IMG/VR virus record: IMGVR_UViG_3300036944_001066
Span: 1 to 64,000 of that record
DNA length: 64,000 nt
Direction: 5' to 3' (one strand)
DNA from: a virus
Positions 1-7,955 of this stretch are shown here, piece after piece. Position numbers and translations under genes: made by a program. How positions within the stretch are numbered: the stretch's first letter is position 1; each line of letters opens with the position of its first letter. Below the pieces are notes generated by a model. That model was given only the letters and a program-made list of their open reading frames with translations, did not search any database and was not told the DNA's origin.

Positions 1-631
1 CTGTGGCTGACGCGCCATAGCCCCAACTGTCGGAAATGATGACCGACCGGAATTCCGCAGGCGGCAGTTTCGTGACCCGCTCTGTCGCACCGACATAAAC
101 ACCAACGAAAGATGAGCCCGCTTGACCCTCAAGAATTATCTCACGGCTTTTCCGGCCACCTACCGAGGCAAAATCAAGAGAAATGTATTGCGTCCCACTA
201 CTGGAGGTGGTCACTGTTCCAGTAGCGTCAACATATTGGTCATCTACGATAAATCGATAAGGCGTGGTTGCTCCATTGACGCGCCAAGTCACCTTGGCGG
301 CGTCGGCGCGAATTCCAATGCGGAACCAGTTTTGGACGCCCCCTGCGCTATCGCCAATGTTGCCGCCTGTCGTCCATTCCACGGCTGACCGAAATCCGGC
401 CTTTGTCCCGTAGAATGTACCTCCGGTCTCTCTGAATAGCCCTGCCGGGTAGGTGCTACGCAGATAAGCCGTTGATTGGCCGGACGGCAGACTGCCGCCA
501 TCCGCCGTCACGGTTGGCGGTGCAGACATAACGCCTCTGCTACGGATATTATCTCTACGCGCCCTCCGTGCGCAGTCCAGAATGCGGTTGACTTTAGCAA
601 AGCGTGTGGATCGGAGTTCAATGTCAGCCAT
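1..631 (-). CDS. SGNH/GDSL-hydrolase tail protein, copy 1 (3' part outside the window)
   Basis: N-terminal about 210 residues of a protein nearly identical to the complete 398-residue gene at 58775-59971. The visible part holds an N-terminal virion-attachment region, a beta-rich middle and the first hydrolase block (SDSWGYGAS, with the candidate nucleophile Ser). The blocks containing the Gly, Asn and Asp-His of the active site lie beyond the window edge. The ATG at 631 overlaps the stop of the upstream 65-residue gene (TGATG), indicating translational coupling. Proteins of this kind are usually tail spikes or fibres that de-esterify surface polysaccharide; that role is inferred from the family and position. 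Confidence 0.8.
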   Translation of the reverse strand, partial: MADIELRSTRFAKVNRILDCARRARRDNIRSRGVMSAPPTVTADGGSLPSGQSTAYLRSTYPAGLFRETGGTFYGTKAGFRSAVEWTTGGNIGDSAGGVQNWFRIGIRADAAKVTWRVNGATTPYRFIVDDQYVDATGTVTTSSSGTQYISLDFASVGGRKSREIILEGQAGSSFVGVYVGATERVTKLPPAEFRSVIISDSWGYGASAT

Positions 632-760
632 CAGGCGACCCTCTCAAGCTCGATAGTGCGGTTGCCATTTTCGGTGACGCGATTTCCGTCTTCGGCACCA
701 AATGCCCACCGAAATCCAGATGGAGCGGGGTATGGAGGCACAGGCCCACCCTTCACGGGG
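1..760. repeat. Long direct repeat, copy 1 (partner 59341-60100)
   Basis: Bases 1-760 align without gaps to 59341-60100. By eye I count about 38 mismatches (about 95% identity), most of them between 120 and 330. Similarity ends abruptly near 761/60101. The repeat covers the 5' part of the SGNH gene and most of the small upstream gene. The mismatches show two diverged paralogues rather than an overlap of a circular assembly. Confidence 0.9.
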
Positions 761-828
761 GCGTCACCCAGCGTCTGCGCGCCAGTGAGCCGGCGCCTGA
801 GCTTCAGTCGTGCGGCGAGCCGGCTCAT
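631..828 (-). CDS. Small tail-cassette protein, 65 aa (copy 1)
   Basis: Starts with ATG overlapping the stop of the 90-residue gene (ATGA) and ends with TGA overlapping the ATG of the SGNH gene. The C-terminal 38 residues (from GGPVPPYPAPSGFRWAF onward) are almost identical to the equivalent gene at 59971-60156. The N-terminal 27 residues are basic and unrelated to that copy. Function is unknown; its fixed place between a 90-residue protein and the spike suggests an adaptor or chaperone for the spike. Confidence 0.65.
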   Translation of the reverse strand: MSRLAARLKLRRRLTGAQTLGDAPVKGGPVPPYPAPSGFRWAFGAEDGNRVTENGNRTIELERVA

Positions 829-1097
829 TCTGCGCTCCAAACATGGGCGGCATTGCCAGCGACATTCCCGGCGACATCGACGCGCATGAGCGGCAGCGCA
901 TTGTAGGATGCGATGGGGTTGCTCATGTCGATCGTGTCGATTTTGGCCCACGGCGCATCGATGTGGAGGCGGGCGAGAACGTTGAACTGCACGTCGAGCG
1001 TTTCTGCTTTGACCTGGAACGTCACAACGCCCCCGGCCGGCGCGAATGCGCTGCCCTCTTCCGAGGCTTCGACGGTGGTGGTGCGGATAACTGCCAT
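825..1097 (-). CDS. Small beta-rich virion protein, 90 aa (copy 1 of tail cassette)
   Basis: Alternating hydrophobic/polar sequence without membrane segments or Cys, ending in AAHVWSAE. It occupies the same slot as the 87-residue protein at 60149-60412, and both end in a similar SA(E) tail, so the two look like diverged equivalents. It is the first gene after the terminator at 1283-1312 and is coupled to the 65-residue gene by ATGA. Likely a virion surface or connector protein; no named family recognised. Confidence 0.6.
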   Translation of the reverse strand: MAVIRTTTVEASEEGSAFAPAGGVVTFQVKAETLDVQFNVLARLHIDAPWAKIDTIDMSNPIASYNALPLMRVDVAGNVAGNAAHVWSAE

Positions 1098-1282
1098 GGG
1101 GAACTCTCAGCGGGAGTGGACTGGCACATCCAGCGCCTGAGATGGCTGCACTCTAACCGATGCGGCGGCCAATCTCAACGCCTTTGACCGGCATGTTTCT
1201 GCTCGCAAAACCGCGTTCGCCGCTCCATTCTCACCCTCCACATCAACCACCCACCACAACCACCTGAAATCGCACCATAAAC

Positions 1283-1312
1283 GCAACGTGGGCGGCATCG
1301 CTGCCGCCCACG
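1283..1312 (-). terminator. Strong hairpin, probable terminator after csrA-like gene
   Basis: Perfect 11-bp stem (1287-1297 with 1302-1312) and a 4-base loop. On the minus strand the loop reads GCGA, a GNRA tetraloop. The downstream bases (TTGCGTTT) are only moderately T-rich. It lies 34 bp beyond the stop of the csrA-like gene, in the 248-bp gap separating the packaging operon from the tail cassette. Confidence 0.6.
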
Positions 1313-1345
1313 CTTCCCCGCCGCTCCCCTTTTGGACTGCCAGAA

Positions 1346-1549
1346 CTACCAATCCTCGACCGGATGGGCCGGCGTGCTCGCAACCGGCTCCGCAGGCACA
1401 ACTGCGCCCGGTTTCTGAATGCGCACAACCTGCGTTTTTGGCACGTCAATTGCCAGCCGAACACGCCGGCCTGACTTCTCATGCATCGTAATTTCCCCGA
1501 TGCCTTCGAGAACCAAAATTTGTCCCATTTTCATTTCGAGGATCAGCAT
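1346..1549 (-). CDS. csrA-like: CsrA/RsmA-like RNA-binding regulator
   Basis: 67 residues; the first about 46 align one-to-one with CsrA: MLIL start, MGQ for VGE, and VRLAIDVPK for VRIGVNAPK. CsrA dimers bind GGA motifs in mRNA leaders and block or aid translation. At CsrA positions 6-7 (RR) this protein has MK, and at the key Arg44 it has Ile with Arg moved to 43, so RNA specificity may differ. A Pro/Ala-rich tail ends in VEDW. It is the last gene of the packaging operon, 6 bp after the scaffold-like gene. The late leaders of this phage carry AGGA-loop hairpins that are plausible targets (inference). Confidence 0.88.
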   Translation of the reverse strand: MLILEMKMGQILVLEGIGEITMHEKSGRRVRLAIDVPKTQVVRIQKPGAVVPAEPVASTPAHPVEDW

Positions 1550-1555
1550 CGTGCG

Positions 1556-2482
1556 TCAGCCCTGTTGCAGGTAGCGCTCGTGCGCTGCCGGGTTGGATTT
1601 TTCCAGCTTGGCAAGCTCGCGCTCGAATCCCACGCTGTCTTTCTCGGCCAGGCGATCGAGATAGGCGAATTCGCCGCCATCATCCGCCTCGCTGATATCG
1701 GACGCCGGCACGGATGCCAGTGTCGGCGGTGGCGCCGGCCGCTTCTTGAGAGCCGTTGCTGCCGCCTTCTTGTCGGTCGGCTTGGCTGCGGGTTCTGCCG
1801 GCTTAACGCCATAGGCTGCAGCGACCGTCTTCTGGATGGCCTTGTGGGCACGCTCAAGCAGCGCCGGATTGGTCGGGTTGTTGACGCTCGCCTGCAGTTT
1901 GCGCACCTCAACGTCAAGCAAACCGCGCAGCGGAGAATCCGGGCCGTATTCCGGATGAGCGGTCGTGAAAGCCTTGACCGCGCCGCCCCAGCTCTTGAGC
2001 GCATGCTTCTTCTCGATGTCGGCCGAGATCTGCTGCGTGTCGATTGCGCGCTGCTCGTCGGCAAGGGCTTCCATTTTCTGCAAAAACTCATTGCCCAACA
2101 GTTCGCCGTCATCGAACTGCTTTGCAATCTCGGCCCGCTGGGCTTTCAGCGCCGCCGCTTTTTCCGCGATGTTTTGATGCAGGATCCAGCCCGGCACCTC
2201 GTCGTCTTCAAGGGGCTCGTCTTCTTCCTCTGCCGCATCGGGTTCGAGATCGGGCACAACTGCGGCATCGGCGACCGCCGCAGCGGCATCACCTTCGGCC
2301 GCCTGATTGCCTTCGCCGTCATCGTCGCCGTCTTCATCGTCTGCGGCGGCGGCTGTGCCGTCATCCTCGGCGGCGCCTTCACCGCCGTCATCGTCGCCGC
2401 CTTCGTCGTCTTCGAGCATGCCCTCGCGCTCATCGTCGGTGAGTAGCGCCAGCTCCTCTTCGGTCCACTTCTTGGCCGCCAT
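1556..2482 (-). CDS. Acidic scaffold-like head assembly protein
   Basis: 308 residues. Residues about 20-100 are extremely acidic (long Asp/Glu/Gly/Ala runs), followed by a charged, mostly helical half and a Lys/Pro linker before a short C-terminal domain. The start is ATG 2482 (MAAKKWTEEEL), preceded by GAGGG at good spacing; an in-frame TTG further upstream overlaps the portal gene and is not needed. Its place directly after the portal, its acidity and coiled character match phage scaffolding proteins. Assignment rests on context and composition, not on a diagnostic motif. Confidence 0.6.
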   Translation of the reverse strand: MAAKKWTEEELALLTDDEREGMLEDDEGGDDDGGEGAAEDDGTAAAADDEDGDDDGEGNQAAEGDAAAAVADAAVVPDLEPDAAEEEDEPLEDDEVPGWILHQNIAEKAAALKAQRAEIAKQFDDGELLGNEFLQKMEALADEQRAIDTQQISADIEKKHALKSWGGAVKAFTTAHPEYGPDSPLRGLLDVEVRKLQASVNNPTNPALLERAHKAIQKTVAAAYGVKPAEPAAKPTDKKAAATALKKRPAPPPTLASVPASDISEADDGGEFAYLDRLAEKDSVGFERELAKLEKSNPAAHERYLQQG

Positions 2483-2492
2483 GATCAATCCC

Positions 2493-4736
2493 TCATCCAA
2501 GTCCAATTTGCTCCGGTGCCGCCTGGCCGCCCGGTGCGGGTTGCTGTTGTTGTGCCTGCTGTTCTGCCATTGCCTGCTGCTGCTGTGCCGCCTGCGCTGC
2601 GCGCTGCTCGGCTTCCGTGCGCGAGACGTAACCGGCCTCGTGCAGCATGGCGTCGGCCATATCTGCGGTATTGGGGGCTATTGCCGCCGCTGCCGCTGTC
2701 TCGACGGCGGTGCGCTGCGATTCGGTGTTGACCTTGGCCGCACGCGCATCCAGTTCACGGGCGGCGGCCTCATCTCGTGCCGCCTTCGCGGTCAACGCGC
2801 GCAGTTCGGTCATGATCTGCTGCAACTGCATCTGCTGCTGCTGGCCGGCCGCCTGCTTGCGCTCGATCTGTTCCGGATCGTTCTCATCCGCATCAGGGTC
2901 CACCATGCCAGTGACCTGCCGAATGCGCTTCACCAGTTCGTCGCGGCTGGGGATGTCCATGCTTTCGACAATGAGATCGAGGCTCACCATGACCACCTGC
3001 GGCGCAACGCCGGCAAGCTTGCCCAACAGGTCGAGCAATTCTGCCACCTGCGCCTGCCGCACGGACGCGCGCCAATCCTCCTCGGAGATCACGTAATCGG
3101 CCTTGGAGCGCACAATGTCGTTTTCGGGCATGCCGTCGTTGATGGTCGGATATTCCGCGCTGCCACGCTGGTTCGTGATGCGGAACTGCTTTTTCTCGCC
3201 CATGAACTGCTCCATGAGGGATAGCTGCTTCTCGCCGCGCACCTGCTGGGCCAGCCGCAGATTGTCAAAAAGGTGCGCGGTGGCTAGCGCGCCTTGCTCC
3301 TGCCTGGCGGTGATAGCCACGCCGGAAACTGCATTGGTGGAGCGGCCAAGGTTTTCGTCGGTGACGCCGCCGACCTGCTGCACCATCTGGATGTTTCGCG
3401 ACATCATTTCGAGGTGGTACTGGGACAGATCGCGATCGGCGTCGATCTTCAGTTCTGATCCCTTTTTCTTGACGATCACTGCATCCGGGCGGGAAACCTC
3501 CTCAATGAACTTGTCGATATCGTCGACCGCGTCATCGTCCATGATGACCTTGTTCGTGGAGAGGATATGCAGCGCTTTCGATGCGCGCTTGTTGATGTCG
3601 ATCTGGATATCGCGAATGTTGCGGATGATGCCATACGGCAAGCCGTCACGCCCACGGCGCTTGTTCCAGACCGGGGTAAACGGGAACCGGTTATGCCGAT
3701 AAGGGCTTTGGCTCAACCACAGCATGCCATTCGTGGTGAACAGCGCGACGTACATGCGCATGGCGGGCTTCTTGATCACCTCGGCTTCGCCGCGCTCCAC
3801 CTGGTCCAAGTGCCCCGGAGAATAGGGGTCATAGACCTCGCCCTGAAACATCCCGCCGCGCATGCGTTCCATCTGAACCGGAAGCTTGAACCACAGTTCG
3901 ATGATTCGTGTGCGCTGGCGCTGATAGCCGGTGATGTGGCTGGAGACCTGCCCGCTCTCTCCCTGCCCTTCATTCTCGATTTCGATCTGGTCCATCACCT
4001 CGTCGCCATAAGTGTCGAGGCTGTGATAGGAGTTTGCGTCATCAACGGAGCGGGAAAGAAGCGCCTTGCGCTTGGGGAACATGGCGCAAGCCACGTCCAG
4101 ATCCACCCATTTGCTGCGGCCGATGTAGCGACCGTCTTCAAGATCCAGCTGCGTGGCGCTGCTGTCATAGATCATGTTGCGCCAGTTCTCATAGCGCGCG
4201 TAAATGGGCTCTCCCTCGTCGTCACCCTGCCAGCCATCCTCCATCCAGCCGAGGCCGACCTTGGCTGCGTCTTCGAACGCACGGCTGACTTCAAACCCTG
4301 TCCTGTTGACGTCAGACAGGTATTTCATCAGTTCGGACTTGCGCCGTGCCGGCTCGCCATCTTCCTTGCGGCGCGGCAGCACCTTGAAATCGGTTCGGGC
4401 GCGCTTTTCGCTGCCGATCACCCAGTCCAGCGTGGTCGCGACGACGTTGAAGACGAGAGGCACCTGCCCGCGATCACGCAGCACCTGCTCCTCAATTTCG
4501 GTCCACTGAATGTTGTCGTAGAAATCTTCGTCGATCGCCATGGAACGGCGGTTGTCTGCCTGCCGATCAACTTCCCGCTGCCAGATGTCGAGTAACCGAC
4601 CGTGCAGGCTTTGCATCTGCGCGCTGTCGAGCTTGTTTCCCGCCAGAGGGCGTTCCATTGGGACGCCATCTGCGGGAATCGGGCTGTCGTATTTTTTCTT
4701 GCGGACTGATCCGTCATCGGCGCGAAGGTCGAACAT
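2493..4736 (-). CDS. Portal protein, P22-like
   Basis: 747 residues, the usual size for P22-type portals, which form the dodecameric DNA channel at the capsid vertex. The N-terminal third contains typical portal features (IAIDEDFYDN-like segment, NVVATTLDWVIGSEKRARTDF, and a WRNMIYDSSA core region). The C-terminal 130 residues are Gln/Ala-rich helices, like the barrel of long portals. It lies just downstream of terminase and a 143-residue gene, and upstream of the scaffold-like gene, the standard packaging order. Confidence 0.9.
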   Translation of the reverse strand: MFDLRADDGSVRKKKYDSPIPADGVPMERPLAGNKLDSAQMQSLHGRLLDIWQREVDRQADNRRSMAIDEDFYDNIQWTEIEEQVLRDRGQVPLVFNVVATTLDWVIGSEKRARTDFKVLPRRKEDGEPARRKSELMKYLSDVNRTGFEVSRAFEDAAKVGLGWMEDGWQGDDEGEPIYARYENWRNMIYDSSATQLDLEDGRYIGRSKWVDLDVACAMFPKRKALLSRSVDDANSYHSLDTYGDEVMDQIEIENEGQGESGQVSSHITGYQRQRTRIIELWFKLPVQMERMRGGMFQGEVYDPYSPGHLDQVERGEAEVIKKPAMRMYVALFTTNGMLWLSQSPYRHNRFPFTPVWNKRRGRDGLPYGIIRNIRDIQIDINKRASKALHILSTNKVIMDDDAVDDIDKFIEEVSRPDAVIVKKKGSELKIDADRDLSQYHLEMMSRNIQMVQQVGGVTDENLGRSTNAVSGVAITARQEQGALATAHLFDNLRLAQQVRGEKQLSLMEQFMGEKKQFRITNQRGSAEYPTINDGMPENDIVRSKADYVISEEDWRASVRQAQVAELLDLLGKLAGVAPQVVMVSLDLIVESMDIPSRDELVKRIRQVTGMVDPDADENDPEQIERKQAAGQQQQMQLQQIMTELRALTAKAARDEAAARELDARAAKVNTESQRTAVETAAAAAIAPNTADMADAMLHEAGYVSRTEAEQRAAQAAQQQQAMAEQQAQQQQPAPGGQAAPEQIGLG

Positions 4737-4760
4737 CAGGCGGTCGCCCCGCAGATATGG

Positions 4761-5192
4761 TCATCCGTCGAAAATTTCGGTCTCACGCAGCACTTCCCCT
4801 GTATCCCCGTCGAACAACGTGGCGTCGGCCACGGCATTGCGGTTGTCCGCCTGGTAGGGAGGAATTGTGAGAAGATCGCCGAGCATGTCACAGATGAACA
4901 TCGCGAGCCGAATGACGGTGCGGGGGTTTTCTGCCGAGAGGCCGAGTGTGTGCGCAAAATCCATTGCAAGCGGGGCGGATTGGTCAGGATCTCCGATCCT
5001 ATCGTCCCAAATCCAGGCGCGATCCTGCGTGATAACGCAAGGTCGCATCCTCTCGTCTTTCTCCCTGCCCGCGGGGATAAGAACCATGCACGGACGAAAA
5101 CTCTTTTCGATCCGTATCCAGGTGCCAATAGCTGTAACGCCTTCGCGCGTTTTTGTCCATTGCGCGCGTGTCAGATCTAGATCTGGTGTCAT
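4761..5192 (-). CDS. Hypothetical protein between terminase and portal, 143 aa
   Basis: Soluble alpha/beta-looking protein with several Trp (WTKTREG, WIRIEK, WIWDDR) and no recognised motif. Starts with ATG 21 bp after the terminase stop and ends 24 bp before the portal start. Position suggests a packaging or head role, but I do not recognise the family. Confidence 0.7.
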   Translation of the reverse strand: MTPDLDLTRAQWTKTREGVTAIGTWIRIEKSFRPCMVLIPAGREKDERMRPCVITQDRAWIWDDRIGDPDQSAPLAMDFAHTLGLSAENPRTVIRLAMFICDMLGDLLTIPPYQADNRNAVADATLFDGDTGEVLRETEIFDG

Positions 5193-5213
5193 GATCGCAT
5201 CCTTTTTCTGTGT

Positions 5214-6767
5214 TTAAACGACAAGGCCGCTTCTGTTGCGGCGCGTGGGGATTGTTTTCCGCCCGCCGGTGACCGCAAGGCGGCGCACCTCCTCGCGGGC
5301 CTGTGCCTTCTGGCGCAGTGCGTCGGCGGCGTGCTGGTGGCCGTTCTTCTTCGGCGTGTCGGACCACACGCCCATATTCTCGTTCCAGCTTTTGGTATAA
5401 CCTTCGAGGTGGATGAGGCCGTCCTTGCAGCCTTCCTCGTCGAACACGTAGTTGACGAAATCCTCTTTGAGCGCGGGCATGGCTGCGGCCATCAGGTCGG
5501 GAGTGCGCTCAACGATGTGAACATTGCGAAGGCCAAGGCCTTCAATCATTTGCTGGGGTGTTTCTATGACCATGGCGCCCGGGCGACGGTGCGCAGCGTC
5601 GTGCGGTAACCAGTGATGACCGTAGACGTAACCGCGCCGTTGGAACTCTGCCATGATGTACGAGTAAGGCTCGCCCGAGCACTCGAAATAGCCGATGAAA
5701 TGATCCATCAGCCCCACCGCTTGGTGGAACCATATGGCGATGTCGTCGCCGACGCCGATATCCCAAAATGTGTTGACCGGCAGTTCCGGGCGATATGGCA
5801 CGCGCGTGATGCGGTTCTGCTGGCGCGCGATGGAAATTTGCTTTCCGAGGATCAGGCCGTCCGTGCCAACCTTGAACGCTTCCTCGACCGTTGACGGGTG
5901 CTCCTGCCACATTTTCTCCTCGTCGTCAGAGAAGTCGTTGAGGCGGGTGGCGACATACCAGGCGCGCTTGCGCAGCGAGATCGGATGCCCGATCAGCGCC
6001 TCAAGCTCGTCGAAGTATTTGTGGTCCTTCGGCGTGATGATGATGCCTTCGGGCTCTGTCTCATATTCGTCTGCGTCCCACCAGCTGGCGAAGTGCAAAC
6101 GATATTCGAGCCGCCCCAGCTTTTTGCCGAGTTCGGCATTGGCCTTGGCCGTCATCACCATGTTGTAGTAGGCGCCGGCGCGGCCTTTTGCTGTGCTTTC
6201 GATAAAGACAATGCCCTGCGCGGCAGCGGGGAGCGCACCAGTGATGATTTTCTCGGCGCGGCGCGGGCTTTCAAAGCAGATAATGCCAAACTCGGAGACG
6301 TGCAGCCAGTTTAGCGTATCGCCGCGGGCCGATGTGGAGACCTGAATTGACGAACCGTTGGCGAACGCCTTTTCCGTCACGTTGTCCGTCGTAATCGGCA
6401 CCGCCTTTCGGATCACCCACGGCAAACGCTCATACGCAAACTCAATCTTGTTGCGCATAATCTTAGACGCTGTTGATGCGTCCTGGGCGATGATGGCCGC
6501 CTTCTGGTTCTCTTTGAACAGGCATGCGTCGAGGATCAGGATCTGGATCAGCGTCGAGAACCCGCGCTGGCGCGCCTTGGGCACAATGTTACGGTGCCAA
6601 AGCCGCTTGAGGAGGCGTTCCTGCGCCCGGTTGGGCTTAAACAGGACTGTCTCACCATCCTTGTCGAGGATGTAATAGAGGTTACGCAGCCGCCACCACT
6701 GGTCCTTCAGCTTTTCCATAAGCTGTTGCTCAGACATGGCTGCGAGATGCTCATACATCGTCGTCAT
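5214..6767 (-). CDS. terL: Terminase large subunit
   Basis: 517 residues. The ATPase half has a non-classical Walker A (K64-ARQRGFST), a Walker B-like strand (LHVSEFG, E159) and a coupling motif (VFIESTAKG, about 187-195). The C-terminal RNase H-like nuclease starts at FWDIGVGDD (D336). It cuts and pumps phage DNA into the prohead at the portal. The ATG overlaps the end of terS by 17 bp. No intein or frameshift is visible. Confidence 0.93.
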   Translation of the reverse strand: MTTMYEHLAAMSEQQLMEKLKDQWWRLRNLYYILDKDGETVLFKPNRAQERLLKRLWHRNIVPKARQRGFSTLIQILILDACLFKENQKAAIIAQDASTASKIMRNKIEFAYERLPWVIRKAVPITTDNVTEKAFANGSSIQVSTSARGDTLNWLHVSEFGIICFESPRRAEKIITGALPAAAQGIVFIESTAKGRAGAYYNMVMTAKANAELGKKLGRLEYRLHFASWWDADEYETEPEGIIITPKDHKYFDELEALIGHPISLRKRAWYVATRLNDFSDDEEKMWQEHPSTVEEAFKVGTDGLILGKQISIARQQNRITRVPYRPELPVNTFWDIGVGDDIAIWFHQAVGLMDHFIGYFECSGEPYSYIMAEFQRRGYVYGHHWLPHDAAHRRPGAMVIETPQQMIEGLGLRNVHIVERTPDLMAAAMPALKEDFVNYVFDEEGCKDGLIHLEGYTKSWNENMGVWSDTPKKNGHQHAADALRQKAQAREEVRRLAVTGGRKTIPTRRNRSGLVV

Positions 6768-7464
6768 CTACCGGCAAAATAGACGAATGCCCGGCGTCAT
6801 TGCGCTCCTCATGAACTGGCTCGATCGTGTTGCCGGAAATTTCCCGCAGGAACTGGGCGAGCGGGGATTCCGGCGCGACGTCATGCTTGTGGTGCTGCGT
6901 GGTGCGCCATTCTGCCGGCCGGCGGTTGTACAGCCATGCCAGCGCTGCCTTTGTGTCCGGCGGCACGTGCTCGATGGTGTCTAGCCGAACCACTTCCTTG
7001 TCGACCACGACGATCTTCTCGCTGTCGAACGAATAGCCGACGGCACGGCGGAACAGGCTTTGCTCCACCTTGGCGTCTGCGGCTTCCTTGCCCATCTCCA
7101 TCGCGGCGCGGAAATCGTCGTTCTCGATCTTCCAGCGATAGAGCGTGCGCACCGAAACCTCGAAGAACTGCGCCACTTCCAGATCGGTGGCGCCAAGCTT
7201 TGCCAGTTTCTCGGCCTGGGTGATCATCTTCACGTCGAACGACGATGGCCGCCCGCCGAGGTTCTGCACGACGACTGGCAACCTTGGCTTTTTGGGCGGC
7301 TTGCGCTTGGCCGGCGCCTTCGGCTTTGCCTTGGCAACGGGCTTTTTGGCCGCCTTTGGCTTGGCGGCTTTCGTCGTCTTCTCGTCAGCGACTGCTGGCT
7401 TCGCCTTGGCCTTTGCAGGCGCACGTTTTGGCGTCGTGGCTGGTTGTGCCTTGCGTGGCGCCAT
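6751..7464 (-). CDS. terS: Terminase small subunit with long basic tail
   Basis: 237 residues. Residues about 95-130 form a helix-turn-helix followed by a helix (TDLEVAQFFEVSVRTLYRWKIEN), as in TerS proteins that recognise pac/cos DNA. Residues 1-65 are a Lys/Ala/Pro-rich tail with AKAKPKA-type repeats, resembling histone H1 C-termini. Most TerS lack such a tail; it probably adds non-specific DNA affinity. Start ATG overlaps the upstream TAA by one base (TAATG), and the 3' end overlaps terL. Confidence 0.85.
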   Translation of the reverse strand: MAPRKAQPATTPKRAPAKAKAKPAVADEKTTKAAKPKAAKKPVAKAKPKAPAKRKPPKKPRLPVVVQNLGGRPSSFDVKMITQAEKLAKLGATDLEVAQFFEVSVRTLYRWKIENDDFRAAMEMGKEAADAKVEQSLFRRAVGYSFDSEKIVVVDKEVVRLDTIEHVPPDTKAALAWLYNRRPAEWRTTQHHKHDVAPESPLAQFLREISGNTIEPVHEERNDAGHSSILPVDDDDV

Positions 7465-7955
7465 TAGCCGGTTCCTTTCGGGTTCGTATCCGCGCTGCAG
7501 AGGGCGGAGACGTCATGCCGGCCCCTGACGCCAGCGATCAACGCGCGAACCCGGGCAATGGCTTCGGGCGATTTCTTCTCGGGCTTGGGAGGCGCGATGG
7601 ATGCGGCCTTGAGCTTTTCGCGTGCCAGATCGTTGGCCATGGTGCGGGCTTCTGCGCGGGCGAGGCTGGCAAGCTGGGCCGTCCGCGGGATGTAATCCGG
7701 GTTGACGCCCTCGTACTCACCACGGATCAGCTTTGCGACCGTGCGCTTCAGGGCGGGGGCGGGAATGCCAGCAAGCGCGAAGGCGTAGACGGCCGGGGCC
7801 TGCTGCGGGTCGATCGAGGATGGCAGGACCATTCCGGCGGCCAGCAACGATCTGATGGCGTCGGAAACGTCGGCGTTGGTTGCTGTCGGAAGGCGCTCAG
7901 TGCGCGCGGAAATCTCGGTCTGCGAGGTCGATTGTGGTGCCGGCAAATTCGTCAT
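7464..7955 (-). CDS. Hypothetical DNA-replication-region protein, 163 aa
   Basis: The start is ATG 7955 (MTNLPAPQST), chosen because AGGAGC precedes it at good spacing; the upstream in-frame ATG lies deeper in the preceding gene. The middle (residues about 40-115) looks helical (AVYAFALAGIPAPALKRTVAKLIRGEYEG), followed by a Lys/Pro linker. It follows a DUF1376 gene, a position often held by replication partner proteins, but no specific family is recognised. Confidence 0.65.
   Translation of the reverse strand: MTNLPAPQSTSQTEISARTERLPTATNADVSDAIRSLLAAGMVLPSSIDPQQAPAVYAFALAGIPAPALKRTVAKLIRGEYEGVNPDYIPRTAQLASLARAEARTMANDLAREKLKAASIAPPKPEKKSPEAIARVRALIAGVRGRHDVSALCSADTNPKGTG

Noticed and set aside
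1-720. Identical-looking ends (1.. and 59341..) as proof of a circular 59.3-kb genome
   Set aside because: About 38 mismatches in 760 bp, loss of similarity after 760, and different genes beyond show two paralogous cassettes.
1107-1352. 81-codon ORF in the gap before the csrA-like gene
   Set aside because: It runs through the terminator hairpin and its product has no protein-like pattern; gap otherwise empty.
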